Positions 25,601 to 38,784 of a DNA stretch of 64,000 nucleotides are shown one piece after another. The DNA lies in the NCBI RefSeq assembly GCF_016808095.1, contig NC_068971.1, forward strand, positions 44,824,131-44,888,130, given 5' to 3'. The translations under genes were made by a program, and so were the position numbers. The notes under the pieces are model-generated. The model had not been told where the DNA came from. It was given only the letters and a program-made list of their open reading frames with translations, and made no database searches. Each line of letters begins with the position of its first letter. Positions within the stretch are counted from its first letter, which is position 1. The DNA comes from Vigna angularis. Its lineage: Eukaryota; Streptophyta; Magnoliopsida; Fabales; Fabaceae.

Positions 25601-28600
25601 AGAAAATTAAATTTTTATTTTTATGTAATAGTATCTTCAGCCATAAAGCACACACACATGTAAAAAATGGTAATGGAAGCACTAAAAACTAGATCGAGCA
25701 AGAGAGGATATTTGGTAATAGCAATTTGTAGTTAAACAATTAAGAGAGTAGACTAACTACAATACAACCAAAAAGACCAAAAACAATTTGTAGTTAAACA
25801 ATTAAGAGATATTTGGTAATAGCAATGATAATAAGTCAAATACAGCAGTTCCAGAGATCTCAATGAGTGTCTTGAACAAAATTTAGATGCAGCCTAGGAA
25901 TTCCCCCAACCATGCAATTGCAAAATCAGAAGTAATTGAATTACTGAAGTTTTCAAACCACAACACCATAATATACCAATTCCAAAATTATTTAGGCAAC
26001 AGATTTCACAATACACAGTTTCACAATACACAGAACAGAAGAATTTCATCAGAAATGTTCCATAACATACAAAATTAACTTACTAGAACAAATTTTAAGC
26101 ATCAAACGAAATTAAAGGGCAACAAAGTGCACTTACTTCTGCACAAATTCTGCCAACTGTAGAAATAGTCTCAACAGGGTATAACCCCCGTAAAGTCTCA
26201 GCACCTAGTAGTATTGCATCACTTCCTGTATATTTATTATAACAGTTTAACAAATACCCAATAAATGATTCTAGCAAAAACATGCAGAACAAACACTAAA
26301 AAAAATTCAATGTGAACAATCAAAATCAGAAAATATAATCAAGAGACAAAAATTTATTGAAGTTGCATAACACAACCAATATCAAAAGCACAGCAAGATG
26401 CACAGTTATGTATAGTCCCCGTCACCAATGAAAGAATGACTAAATTATTGAAGCAGGTCTAAATCTGAAAATGAAGATAGCAGTAATTCAAGTCTTTGAT
26501 AGTCATCTGCAGAAGTTTTGAAGTTACCATGCAAATCAAGGTCGATTACTCCCTAGAGACAACTTCAAGGCTCAAGCACACAAATAAGCACTAACAGGAG
26601 ATAAATGACATCAGTGAAAAGTGGTTAAAAAGACTCCAGTATCATTTTGTGTATAATAATAAAATAGTGCCATAACTTCCTGTTTCCATATAAACACTCT
26701 CCTCTCTTGGAACCCTCTCACTGTTATCAATGGTGGAAGACCAAATTTCACCATATAAACATGCAATTGTGGCCTAAAGCACTGCCATAATGAACCTCCA
26801 TTCACAAACCAAAAACACCATGTTATGGCGTAATGGCAGCACTACGATGGTTATTTAACAACAGTGAGCCCCCGACACACTTTGCTTTGTGTTGATCACA
26901 GAAGATATGGCCATTTCTCCACTTCTTACACAAGCACAACAGTCCTGTTGCTGGTTGAATTTCACTATTTTACAATATCCAGAAAATTTCAATGTAAATC
27001 ATCTTAACTATCAATCTCTTAAATCTACAATATTCTAGACCATTGCACCTCCAATGGCTACTTAAAATCAGAACTTTGGGGCTATATATAAATATAAACT
27101 TAAGATATATATAAATATAAACTTAAGATATAAATTTCCCGGACATCCTAGTAGTCACCACCGCCCTAACTACCAGGATCATGTGACAGGTGACTTACCA
27201 TCTAAAACAGCATTGGCAACATCAGTGGCTTCTGCACGAGTTGGTCTTAAGTTGTCAGTCATGCTATCCACAACGCGTGTAAGCACAGCAGGTTTCCCGG
27301 CCATATTACACTTGTAAAGGGCTGATTTTTGAAAGAAAAATACCTACAGAAGCAAATAGTAGTTGATTAACACCTCTGCAATGGTCTGTCTATGAATTAT
27401 GATTGACATTACAAGCATTGAAATTAATTATCAGTTCAATACACTGACTCAGGTCAAATATTCCATTCCACTCCAAAAGATATATTCCCTTGCTCAGCAT
27501 AAGTCTCATTTATTTCTTTGCTCAAAGTTTGCGGTTTTAATAGCAAACCCCAATCACTCGTTAACTATCGATACATTTAATTACACTTATAAACAGATGA
27601 AGACTCACAATATCAGCGTTATATACGTTTATGGTTCAAAAAGAGATATTTGGAACATTTACAAAAACTTGTTAAACTATGTTGCTTTGAAAACAAAATC
27701 TAGTTGAGTTATTTGAAAAAAGGTACTCAGGAAAATTCTTAATTTCATAATCAAATATAATATAAGACTCCATAGTCGGGATATATATCTACTACCTAAA
27801 ACTTGTTCGAACCAACCAAGTACCAACCCCATCCATTAAAAGAAAAGTGGGCCAGATAATCTAGGCAACAAAAAATCGATTCAAGCATTTAAATAAAAAA
27901 CATCATTTCAAAAGTGACCAAGAACAAAAAGTAGAATTGGAACTATTTTGTCCATTATCAGCTCTTACTCAAACATTTTGAAGCATATACTTATTTCAAT
28001 TCATTATTAATACAAATCTATAATATTTGAAGTATTAAATACATTCTCAACATGTTCAAAGTCAGAACAACACATACACAAGCTGTTAGAGATTCAAGTA
28101 AGAAATCTAACTCACTCACACTCTTACGCTCACAGAAACAAACACCACACAGTATGGGATGAATAGTGGGTGTGTATTCACAAGAAAGAAACAAGAATAC
28201 AGAATAGTCCAGGAGCTTAACCTCCTTCACCAGGTGCTATGACCGGTCAACAAATCAACAAATGTCTAACCACCTAACTGATCCAACAAAGAGGTCCTTA
28301 TATAGGCCTCTTTCCCAAACCCACTTAACTGACTAGCAGTTAAGTCCTCTGTTTTCCCTTTCTTCTCTCATAGACCCTCCATTCTCTAACACAAGCAGAG
28401 CTCTATAGTCCATTATTAAAATTCAGTTTAACAAATAATCTAACCTTCTCTGGGGGAAGATCAATGCCCAAATTCCCACGGGAAAGAATAATACCATCTG
28501 CTTCTTGTAGAATTTCATCAAAATGGGTCAATCCCTAGAAAACAATATAGGTGTGATATGCTTTTCAATCAGAACTCTGACAGGAATTTAATTTATTTAA

Positions 28601-31004
28601 AAAAAAAACTAAACTTTGCAGTAAATTATGAAAAATTGAAGTTCACCTCAACATTTTCAATCTTTGCAAATATATGAGTCTGCCTTAGATCTCCTAACTT
28701 AGAAAGGAATTCACGGGCCTGCATTTCAAGCACACAAGAGTTTTTTAATAGAAAACCTGAAACAGCTTTAGAAAAATTAATTAAATGACCAATTATGAAC
28801 TCCAAAAAACTAAACAAAGCAAAGAATGTGGAAGACAAATTACCTGGCGAACATCTTCAGCATGCCTAGTATATGACAATGACAGAAAATCAATTTTGTT
28901 TTTCACTCCCCAGGTGCTTATAACCTGCAAGGAAAAAAAATAGCCCAAAACTTCAAAAAATCCTATATTTAGGCACATGCAAACTATAGATAATTGATGA
29001 TAAGTGACTCGTTCAAACATGCAAGTAAAAAGGTAGAAATTACCTCCTTGTCTTTATCAGTAAGGGTAGGCAAATCAATATGAACCTGAGAGGCATGCAA
29101 AGTGAACAATGACCCTGCTAATGTTGCTGAATTCTTTATAGTACAAACAACGTCCTGACCTGTGACTTCGGATACCTGCATAATTTCAGCATAACTACTC
29201 AATATGCATGTAGGACTTCAACTCTTCCTACTTAAGTCAGCCTATGCCATTGCCATAGATTTTGAAAATATCAACGAAGTTTTAACTTCAATTATATGAA
29301 CAAGATCACAATATAAATAACACAAATGGTTAACAAAGATTAAAAAAATATAAGAACCTGCACAATAACAAAAACAAAAAGGGGGCTTATTAGAATAATT
29401 TTTTTCTTTTGTAACCAACTCATACCTCTAGCCATACAGAAGTAGTTTCACTTCCCGTGAACAAGTATTGACCAACAAAAATTGTGTCACCCTTCTTCAT
29501 TGACTGAACAATCCAAACAAGATTAGGGTTTATTAAACCAATTCAAGCGTTGCATTAGGAAAAATGGAAATGAGTCCACACAATATATGAGTTGCAATAA
29601 TCATGTAGCGAATAGAGTAACAGATTACAATTCGATCAAGGGCCCTCCAAAGGAAAATCATGCAAATGCAATTTACTACTTATAAGTTCTAACGCCATAA
29701 GCAAGAGCAAAATTGCTAACACTGGCAAGAAGGTATAATAGACTCCAAACCAAATACTATCACATGCAATGAAGAGTAAAAATGACTAAACTAAACCACT
29801 GAGGTTAATATTCCGAGAAAATATGTACAAGAAAAGCAAGTCTTAAAATCCTAACTCGGTCTCACAATCAAGTTGTAAGATGAAAGTTGTTTTCCACTTA
29901 AATTATTTTGGTCTTATGACTAGCCATGTAGAACTAAACCACCAACAGCCTTGAGACAGCCATTTGGAAATACCAAAAGAGGCCAAAATTAAGGGGGCTA
30001 GGGTTGATCAGAACCAAGACACTTTCCAATATTAAGTCGATCACAGAATATCACGACAAGACTGAAAAGTCTAATGAACCTTTGCCAGCCCATCATAATT
30101 GATAGGCAGTATCTGTGAAGATGCTTCTTGTCCCAGGTCAGGAGTCAGAACAACCTGAGCATCAGCCTGTAGCGAGATAGATTTCTCACTTTTGTTAACA
30201 ACCTGCATCTCTGCTCCCACCGTGTCCAACATTACCTGTTAAAGACAACAATAGAGTAACCAACCAACACTCGGCACCCTTTCCATTACATTAACAAACT
30301 CAGCAAGAAACCTAAACAATGGAAATGCATGCATGAATAAATTGGCGGGACAAAAATAGATATCCCCCACGCACTCAGCAAAATCTTAATCCCAACGAAA
30401 CGGACAACAAAGATGTGAAACACAAGTGGTAACTTCTAACCTAAGCAATCAAACATTTTGAGAAAGTCTGAACCAAAAAATGTATCAAGCAAAAAAATGA
30501 AAAAGAAAAACTCACAGCACAGAGTTTCTTAGTAGATTTGATAGCGGTTTTCAAATTCTCCAAAGTCTCTTGGTGATATTCAGGATCGCCCCAAGAGAAG
30601 TCGAAACGAGCCACTACAGCAGAAAAATAGAAAAATCATCCAAGAACATATAAGCGCGCAGCAAACGGTGGAGAGTCAGAAAAAGGAGAGAAATATTAGA
30701 ACAACAACGAAGCAAAAGGAAGAAAAAAACATACCTGACATTCCAGCTTTAAGACAAGCAGAAATAACCTCGACCGATCGAGATTTGGGACCGAGCGTAC
30801 CAACAATCTTCGTCATTGCGGGAAAGAAACTCTGAAATGCAAAATAAATTCATAAAACAAACTAATAACACAAATGAAAAAAAAAACGTTGAGAAATAAT
30901 AACAAGAAGAAGAAGAAGAAGAAGAAGTTACTGACGGCCTTAGATGGTTCGAGAATGGAAACCATACGAATGGGTTCCTCGAGAAGTAAGTGACTGGAAT
31001 GCAT
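22648..31004 (-). CDS. pyruvate kinase, cytosolic, 527-residue subtype
   Basis: Sixteen exons join in phase: 31004-30936, 30831-30735, 30613-30516, 30235-30080, 29503-29426, 29175-29044, 28924-28844, 28718-28647, 28534-28445, 27343-27199, 26225-26137, 25018-24923, 24580-24513, 24318-24219, 23219-23160, 22800-22648. All introns are GT-AG and the product is 527 aa. The enzyme turns phosphoenolpyruvate and ADP into pyruvate and ATP, the last glycolytic step. Motifs include [26 protein letters not shown], the active site FAKIENVEG (Lys256, Glu258), [32 protein letters not shown] and the C-terminal domain ending KIIELED. There is no transit peptide, hence cytosolic. LDTVGAE replaces the common LDTKGPE, as in Arabidopsis At2g36580/At3g52990. 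Met 31004 matches the conserved [14 protein letters not shown] start; an upstream in-frame ATG at 31025 is less likely. Confidence 0.96.
28084..28391 (-). mobile_element. solo LTR inside intron 9 of pyruvate kinase
   Basis: A 308-bp block starts TGTTAGAGA and ends TCTCTAACA, with a perfect 5-bp target duplication CAAGC at 28079-28083 and 28392-28396. On the minus strand it contains a TATA-like CCTATATAAGG. Segments such as TATGAGAGAAGAAA and CTTAACTGCT...CAGTTAAG match the LTRs of the Ty3/gypsy element at 16615-21811, so it belongs to a related family. It is in the same orientation as the host gene and is spliced out with the intron. Confidence 0.87.
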
Positions 31005-31073
31005 CTTCGCTTCTTTTCCACGCACACAGAGTCAGACAGAGAGCGAAGAAGATGAAGTTGTGTGAGCACAAGC

Positions 31074-31090
31074 TGCACTCTTATAATGCC
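31074..31090 (-). promoter_or_regulatory. candidate TATA box of pyruvate kinase
   Basis: The minus strand reads GGCATTATAAGAGTGCAG about 75 bp upstream of the start codon, a plausible plant TATA position with a short 5' UTR. Confidence 0.45.
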
Positions 31091-32447
31091 TTTTTAAACC
31101 GCTTTTTTGTTTGTAGCACTTTCTGGTAAATAAATTGTTGTCCGTAGTCCAAGGAAGAAAAAACTGAGAATCGACGATGACCTCTTGTAAAACGTCTATA
31201 TAAATTTTAATTATTTTCGATAGAAAAATAAATTAATTTAAACTTATTATTTTCCCATCTTTATTAGGAAGCATGGGAAAAACCGAAAAGGTGCAGCACA
31301 CGGTATTCAAGTTATTTAGGAGTGCGCTAAAGCTGCAATTTCGAAATTAAATCAATTTTACCAAGTTCTTTACATTCTAAATAATAAGATAATATAAAAT
31401 GAAATTCAAACAAAGTGTTAATTTTTCCAACAAATGCAGTGTGATTAGATTTTGATTTTTTTAACTTAGAAATATACGATGCAAATCTTAAAAAATGGAC
31501 ATTTTAGTTTATTTAAGTTGCTTTGATTAGATAAAAATTTGAAGGCCCAGCATTTTACAGTGGCACCCGGAATTGCGTGGCCCATCTGATTCTTAATTAA
31601 ATGTAAAATTCTGTGGGTGGTGCTTACCACTCACGACTTCATTTAATTCTAACGATTTTGTAAAGCAAATTAATCTTATAAAAATTTCACTTTTCGTTCG
31701 ACCCTTTTTAGAAAATAAAATAAAAAAATCTCATAACAACGTAACAAAAGCTTATGACAATATTTTCTAAAAACATGTATTTTGAAAACATTTTCCAAGT
31801 ATCTCAATATTACATATTTCATACCTAGTTAATTTAGTTTCTTAAGTGCTTTTCGTCATCACTTTAACTTTTGTAATGTAGGCATGATTTTATTTTAGAC
31901 TTTTGATATTTTGACGAATAACATATCTAAAGCCTTTTGTACCAAAAATGGTTTGGCAGAAACTTGTAGAATACTTGGCAATATAGGAAAACTTAAAGTG
32001 TGAGTGGTTAAGGTCATAGAAATAATTAATGGTGTATTAGTTGGCCTTAACAATTACCGTAGCATGCTTTATGCAGGACCGTTACAATGGAAGTTTGGGT
32101 TCAAACCTTCCTGGAGAAAACCTTCAAATCATCATTTACATATAGGTTATATAATTAATATTGGTCCAAAGAGAACAGGATTGTAATTTAATAATAATGA
32201 AGGAGGGAGGTTAAAAAGGAAATTACCAGACAGTCCACATGAAAAACCTAACAGCCGAAATTATTATGTAAAAAAATATTTAAATTGTTTGCATACTAAT
32301 TTTTCATAATTTGTTCGGTAGTTTTATTTATTTTTCGACAATGTATGTTTACTTCACAATACACAATCTAATATTATTTGCTTATATTTTTAAACCATAA
32401 AGGATCAAAATTGTCTAAATATTGAATAAATTTTGTATTATAATTTG

Positions 32448-32732
32448 TGAATATATTGGGAGAGTGAAGGGATAGCCACGGTTTTTATGTTATGTGTGTG
32501 TATATATTGGTTGAGTGAAGGGATATAACAAGGTTTTTATGTTAAGTTATGTATGTGTGTGTAATGTACATAGCCACAATTTTTATATTAAGTTAAGTGT
32601 GTAATATATTGGTGGAGTGAAGGAATACGTGTGTGTAATATATTGGTGGAGTAAAGGGATGTAACCATTTTTTTATGTTAAAATATGTGTAATATATATA
32701 GCCATGATTTTTATGTTAAGTTATTTATATGT
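32448..32732. repeat. imperfect tandem repeat, TTGGTGGAGTGAAGGG type
   Basis: Phrases such as ATATTGGTGGAGTGAAGGGAT, TTTTTATGTTAAGTTA and GTGTGTAATATAT recur four to five times with variable spacing. It is a degenerate minisatellite. Confidence 0.7.
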
Positions 32733-32804
32733 TCTTACTTAAGAGTTTTTTACTTTTATTACTGTGAAGAGATGTTTTTAAAAAGATCATTCAATGCTAA
32801 AATC

Positions 32805-32864
32805 TTTGGTTAGATTTATTTGATCAAACCTCAAATTTTTGGTTAGATTTATTTGATCAAACCT
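32805..32864. repeat. 27-bp direct duplication
   Basis: TTTGGTTAGATTTATTTGAT plus CAAACCT occurs twice, at 32805-32831 and 32838-32864, without differences. Confidence 0.85.
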
Positions 32865-34027
32865 TAGTTACTGTAAAAGGTCAATAATAAATCATCATTA
32901 ATACACTGTTTATAGTTTTATCTTGTTGATCATTTATTTATTCGAGTATGTGTGTGTTTATATATGTTCTTAAAAGATTGAATGTAACATGCAAATATGT
33001 TTTTTCTTCACAACTTCTCCACACTTTTGTATATGTCTTCTCAATACTTGGTAAGAGCTCTATGGTCAAATTTCAATTAATGCAAAAAGTGAATAATAAA
33101 TCATCATTAATGCATTATTTATAATTTTACATCATTGACCTTGAGTCAATTCAAATGACTCCATTAGCCCCGAGGTCAATTGCTAACTTACCTATGAAGA
33201 GAGACTCACTTTTAACTAAGTCCTATAACATTGGAGTACCCTCAATAGAAAATAAAAGATATCGATACACAACTGATATTTGGCTTCTAGCATAACCTTT
33301 CTTTGAAGCATCTTAAGATTTTCATCTTCATAACAAGCATAACCTTTCCTACTCCATTATACCTAAGTTGTAGATCTCAATTAGCAAGAAGTACACCAAT
33401 TTTCTTAGTCTTTTCATACCTAGAAGGTATGCAAAGAATCCCAGTAATCTATTTGCAATTGAAGCAGGACATCGGTGAGTTAATATTCGGTAGTTTGAAT
33501 GTTTTTGAATTTGTGAGAGGAATTTTGCAAAAAAATAATTGTTATATTTGTAAAAAGAATTTTGTTAAAAATTTCTTTTATTAAGTGATGATAGTTTGAC
33601 ACTTTTAATTTTTATTACATCTTTAAATTATAATTCTATAAACTATTATTTTATTATAACATTTTATTGATATTTATTATTATTATTTAATATAATATTT
33701 TATTAATAATAGTGGTGAATATAGATAAAAAGTTGTGTAAAATAATTATTATTTTTATTTCAATAGGCCCATTGGGCATGTTACTGGCAGCTCTGCTTAG
33801 GAGGAGGCATAGTTTAGGAGAACCCGAAACGACAGTGTACACACAAACGCGTTCGTGGCCATTGATTAATTAATTTAAGAGAATTAACAACAGCAATTAA
33901 CAGCATTTCACAAAGAAAGCAAGAATTAAGAAACACAATAGAGAGACGATAAACTAAAAATGAGGAGGAGCATGGATGACACAGTAATAAGTTAGTGCAG
34001 CAATCATAACAAAGAACGCTGTTACGA

Positions 34028-36151
34028 TTAAGCAAGGCCATCTTCGGTGGTTGGAAGCGACGGCGAAAGCGAATTGCGTGACCGTGCCTCATCATAATCC
34101 TCTCCCAGAGGAGACTGTTCCACCCTCAGATCCTCAACCATCTTCACAACCTCCATCATACTCGGCCTCTTCTCCGGTTGCGCCGCCACGCACGCCACTC
34201 CCACGTGCAACATCGCCACCAACTCCTCCTCGATGTTCTTGTACCGCAACAACTCCTCGTCGAACACCTCAGCGGTCCATTCCTCCTTCACCACCGACCG
34301 AACCCACTTCGGAAGATCCACCTCACCCTCATCCTCCACGCGTGGACGCGCCGCGGAACTAGGGTACTCAGTGGACGGCGCCCTTCCAGTCAACACCTCC
34401 AATACCAACACCCCGAAAGCGTACACGTCAGCCTCCTGCGACAGCCTCTTCACTTCAACCTGTTCCGGCGCTCTATACCCTCCCAACCGCGCGATCGCGT
34501 GAACCGGGTTCAACAGCAGCGATAACCCGAAGTCGGAGATCAAAGCGACGCCGTTTTTGTCGAGAAGCACGTTGGAGGATTTGACGTTCCCGTGGGGTAT
34601 CTTGGATGCGTTGTACTCTGCATGAATCCTAGCCAACCCTCTGGCCGCACCTAACACCAAGCTTATTCTCGTTGTCCAATCCAATGGAATCCTTCCAGGT
34701 CCACGGTTACCTATTTCATTAACATCGAATCGTTAAATTTCAACTAACCCTAATAAAGTACAGTATAATAGAGGAATAAACTAACCATGAAGAAGAGCAT
34801 GCAAGCTTCCATTAGGGAGATAATCATACACAAGAAGCTTTTCTTCCTTTGCATAGTAATAGGCTCGGAGTCTGACAATGTTGGGGTGTTTGAGCTTCCC
34901 TACAACGTCCATGTACTGTTCAAACTCGTTTCTCTCGCAGGGGTTTGCGTCTTTCAGTCTCTTCACTGCGACGGTGCAGCCATCGTCGAGCACCGCTCTG
35001 TAAACCGTTCCCAAGCACCCTTTTCCCAGCATCTCCGCCGATGCTCGAAGCAGATCCTCCAACTCAAACTGGTTCCTCCTATCGAAAAACACCAGCTTGC
35101 TTCGTTCCGTCTCAGTGTTCGTCCCATCGCTATCTCTATCGAAATTCCCACCATTTCCATACACCTTCTTCTCGCTCCCAGAACTACTCCCACTCTTCCG
35201 TTTCCCACTCTCGCTCCCCGCTGCCGATCCATAGCCTCCCCCTCCCCTCGAGCAGCAGTGCGCCACCACAAATGAAATCGCCACGAGCACCGCCACGCAA
35301 ACTGCCACTACAATGGCCACAATGACACCCGCCCTCAGACCTTTCTTCTTCGGAGTGTCAGAGAGAGTCACACTGCTTGTTTGAGGGAACGAACTCGGTT
35401 TTGAAGGAACGGTTATTGTGGTCTCCGTGTCTGGTTCGATTTCGGAACATTTGGGCAACGGGGTGGACCCACATAGACCATGGTTTCCGGAGAAGCTGGT
35501 GTTGCCGAATTTTGAAAGCATAGAATCGGGAACGTGGCCACGAAGTTCATTGTTGGTTACGTTGAGTTGGGTGAGGTTGAGGAGGGAAGCGGAGATGTCG
35601 GGGACGTGGCCGGACAGGGCGTTGTTCTGCAACCGAAGAGTGAGAAGGTGGGTTAGTTTGGCGACTTGGTTGGGGATTGGACCGCGGATGTTGTTGTCGG
35701 AGATGTCAAGGCGGAGAAGGAGGCGGAGGGAGGATATCTGCCGCGGAATCTCGCCGGAGAAGTCATTGTGGGAGAGATAGAGGAGTTCGAGGGCGGTGCA
35801 GTTTAAGAGGGGGTAAAAGGTACCGTTTAAGCGGTTTTCGTGGAGGTCGAGGAAGCGGAGGTACACTAGTGAGGAGAGAGAATCAATTGGACCACGGAGG
35901 TTGAGGGAAGGGAGGGAGAGGCCCACCACTCTGCCGTTTGGGGAGCACTCGACGCCGAGCCACGCGGCGGAGCAGGCGTCGGCTCCGGTCCAGTTGGAGA
36001 GAAGGTTGCCGTGGGTGTCGGTTTGGAGGCGGAACTGGGTAAGGGCGAGTGTATCATTTTGCCATGCACTCTCTGCAACACAGAAGATGGTGAAGGCCAA
36101 TGCCAATGGCAACAATGGCAGTGACAGGTTTATGGAAGAAGGGTGTTTCAT
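34028..36151 (-). CDS. PXC1: LRR receptor-like kinase, PXC1 type
   Basis: Two exons, 36151-34786 and 34710-34028, join in phase (HG|N) for 682 aa. In order: signal peptide (about 1-28), LRR N-cap with [19 protein letters not shown], about five LRRs (80-215), a Ser/Thr-rich juxtamembrane part, one membrane span (about 275-298, [18 protein letters not shown]), a Gly/Ser-rich linker, and a kinase domain (about 363-650). The kinase has GKGCLGTVY, the VAVK lysine (397) and SDFG (515-517), but the catalytic loop reads HGNVKSSN instead of HRD-K-N. The conserved tail is [14 protein letters not shown]. Many class III LRR kinases share the HGN loop and are low-activity or pseudokinases. Arabidopsis PXC1 (At2g36570) is tied to xylem secondary-wall formation; that role here is inferred. 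Confidence 0.95.
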
Positions 36152-38775
36152 GTTATGGTGTGGGAAGGGAGCAAGAATGGCTATGCTGGTGTTTTTAATT
36201 TGAAAAGAAGGTTGGGATTTCAGATGGAGTGAGAAGGCAAACGTGGCATGATTGGAGAGAGCGAGTGATTGAAGAAAAGTGTTGCAGTTATCGTAAGTCC
36301 TTGAGAGGTAATTAGGACTAATGTGATGATTAAAGTTTGTGGGATTTGGAAAGGGTGGTACCGTTTATGATTGCTGTTGTCGCTTACTCACAAGATATGG
36401 AGGGTGTTACTAATTAATGCTTTTTTCTTTTGCTTGGCTTATTACGCTAAAGAGAAGAAGAAAACATGGTTCCTTTGCAGACAAATGTACAATGTTAATA
36501 GTGATACACACAAGGTTGAATAGTAATAGTGATAATAAATAATGGAAATGATGCAACTAATAAGGTTTCATAAAGGTCAATTTGTTGAGTTACTATGGAA
36601 GGGTAAAATGGGTTCAGTGTTGCCAATCACCCAGTCTAGAACAACTCATCCTAAATAATTGTGATTGATTCCTCTGCTACTTTTATTCTGTTTTATTCTC
36701 CTCTTCCTACATATATATCATCAACAGGTTAATAATACCACTAACCCTTCTCAAGAATTGACTTCCTCAGTTTTTACACAAGGTTTGTTGAGGTGTGGAC
36801 CATTGTGTGTTGACAATGGATGCAATTAACATTTGCAACTTTAGAAGGGTTCATCCCTCTCATGATAATTTCTTAAAGATGTTTTTTATCGGATAAACAG
36901 AGTTTAATACGAGAGATGTTCTTTGATTTCCTTGAATGAGTAAAAAGTGTTACTCATAATAATAATTAACATAATTAATTTTATATATGTGTGCTCATTA
37001 TTTGGTTTGGTCACAGCTGCTACTTTTTCCATGTTGAGGAAGAAAAGAAGGGTCCTCTGCTTTAAGTCATAAACAAGCAAAGTTTTTCTCACATCACACC
37101 CTCAAGTGAGGCATAGAATTGAATGATAAAGATGAAAATGCCAGGGACATGACTGGAATTAAAGCTTTTAGTTTCACGACAAAAGTTGACCAAGCTAGTC
37201 AAAACACACCAAATATAGTACACCATTGTTCCAATCACTTTGATATGTGAAATTGTCGGTTCCCACAACAGTACAAACCCAGCCCAACCAATTACTTCTT
37301 TTTCTTTCCGTTTCAATTTTTTTTATAATCTGATTACTTTTCATTTCACAGCTTTATTCTTCTTATTTGAGGAATGGCAAAAAGCATATTTAACCTTACT
37401 TTTATATTTATTTTATAATTTGATGATTGATGATATAAGATGATGGTGTGATGGGTAAATGGCACATGGGTGGGGGCAATGGATGGTACACAGTGATTGC
37501 TTCCCATCTCCATTGGAAACCTTCGGAAGAGTTTCCACCATTCTGCTAATGTAAGTTGTCCCAAAAAGTGAGGGAATTATTTCAGCTTTTCTCTCTTTCA
37601 CTCTTCATTACCCTCTAAAGCAAAAGCCTTCAAAAAGAAGAGAGTTTGAAGCCGAGATTGGCGCTCCAAAACTAAAGGTACTCTTAACATTTTCTTAATT
37701 AACACACCTTTTCTATTAGTTTATCATTGGAAAATGGGGCAAATAACAGAATCTGAAATTTAACAACTTTAACTCTAGATAAAAAAGGCAAAGCTTAAAT
37801 TTTAGTCTGCAAGGTCTCTTTTAGCATTTTGGCCACAGTATTTTGTAGTGTACACAGGCATATACATATACATATGCATATATATATATGACAGGGAATA
37901 CATCTACTGTGGGAATAGAGACCCCAAAAACTGTGTCAGATATATTGTAAGGATTATCGATTTACATATAAAATTTGAAGGATGTTTAGAACATAATTTT
38001 TTCTATTTTTATTTGATGAAATAATTTTATTTTTATCTTAATTCTTAAATATTTGGGCTTCTATTTTTTTTCTCATCTTCTACCTACGTCTTTTCCCCTG
38101 TTCTAAAGAAAGTGTTAGTGATACAGGTATTGGCCATGGATTGAAAGGAGCGAGTAAACAAAGATGGAAGACATGGCGACAATATCATAGTATTTGTGAC
38201 AGGCGTCCAACAACTTATACAGACAAAGGTTGCGCAATTTTATTGTCTTTGATTCTGTTCATTGCGAAGGTAAGTTGCATGCCGTTTAGTATGGGAGTTA
38301 CAGTTTCAGAATATTCAGAGGACATTTCAAATTTATACGTAAATAGTATAATTAAATAGAAGTAGGTGTATTCCATGCATGGTTTTTGAAGAGTTGTTTT
38401 TGAATATTTGTTTTCGCTCTTCTCTCGGCTGAATATCTAATTGTCTAATGAAGTGTTTGATTGAACCTTGCTAAAGAAGTCTATTTTTTCTTTTAATTGA
38501 TGGAATAGTAAGTTAAATCAGGATGTGGAGCGTAGATCAACCTTTTTATTGCGTAAATTAATCTTCTTTGTTAATCCCTATCCTTTGTTTAAGTATCTAA
38601 TTCATAACTGTTCCTTTATATTCATAATTAGCTCTTGCAAAAGTATTATCTATCCCTTATGTTTTAGAAGAGTTTAAATATTTATGATGTTTTAAAAAAT
38701 AAATTTAAGACTAACTCAATTTTACTAACCCAATTTATAAAGTTAGATTTGTATTTATTTATATATTGTGAAACA
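36152..38775. other. upstream region of the PXC1-like gene and intergenic DNA
   Basis: The first several hundred bases are the promoter side of the minus-strand kinase gene. The rest is AT-rich, with a short TA/CA run near 37860-37890. No open frame is convincing, and the spliced-looking patch at 37600-37690 could not be assigned. Confidence 0.45.
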
Positions 38776-38784
38776 ATATTATTT

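Larger units (their letters stand above)
31130..34027. other. intergenic between pyruvate kinase and the PXC1-like gene
   Basis: AT-rich. It holds imperfect tandem repeats (listed separately) and a duplicated AATAATAAATCATCATTAAT motif at about 32885 and 33087. The open frames at 32004-32186 and 33303-33584 show no family features. The end near 34027 is the 3' flank of the receptor-kinase gene. Confidence 0.5.

Noticed and set aside
33303..33584. 93-codon plus frame
   Set aside because: No domain, no splice partners, AT-rich tail; likely chance.
34051..35904. Plus-strand open frames across the receptor kinase gene
   Set aside because: Opposite-strand shadows of the kinase exons with no domain features.
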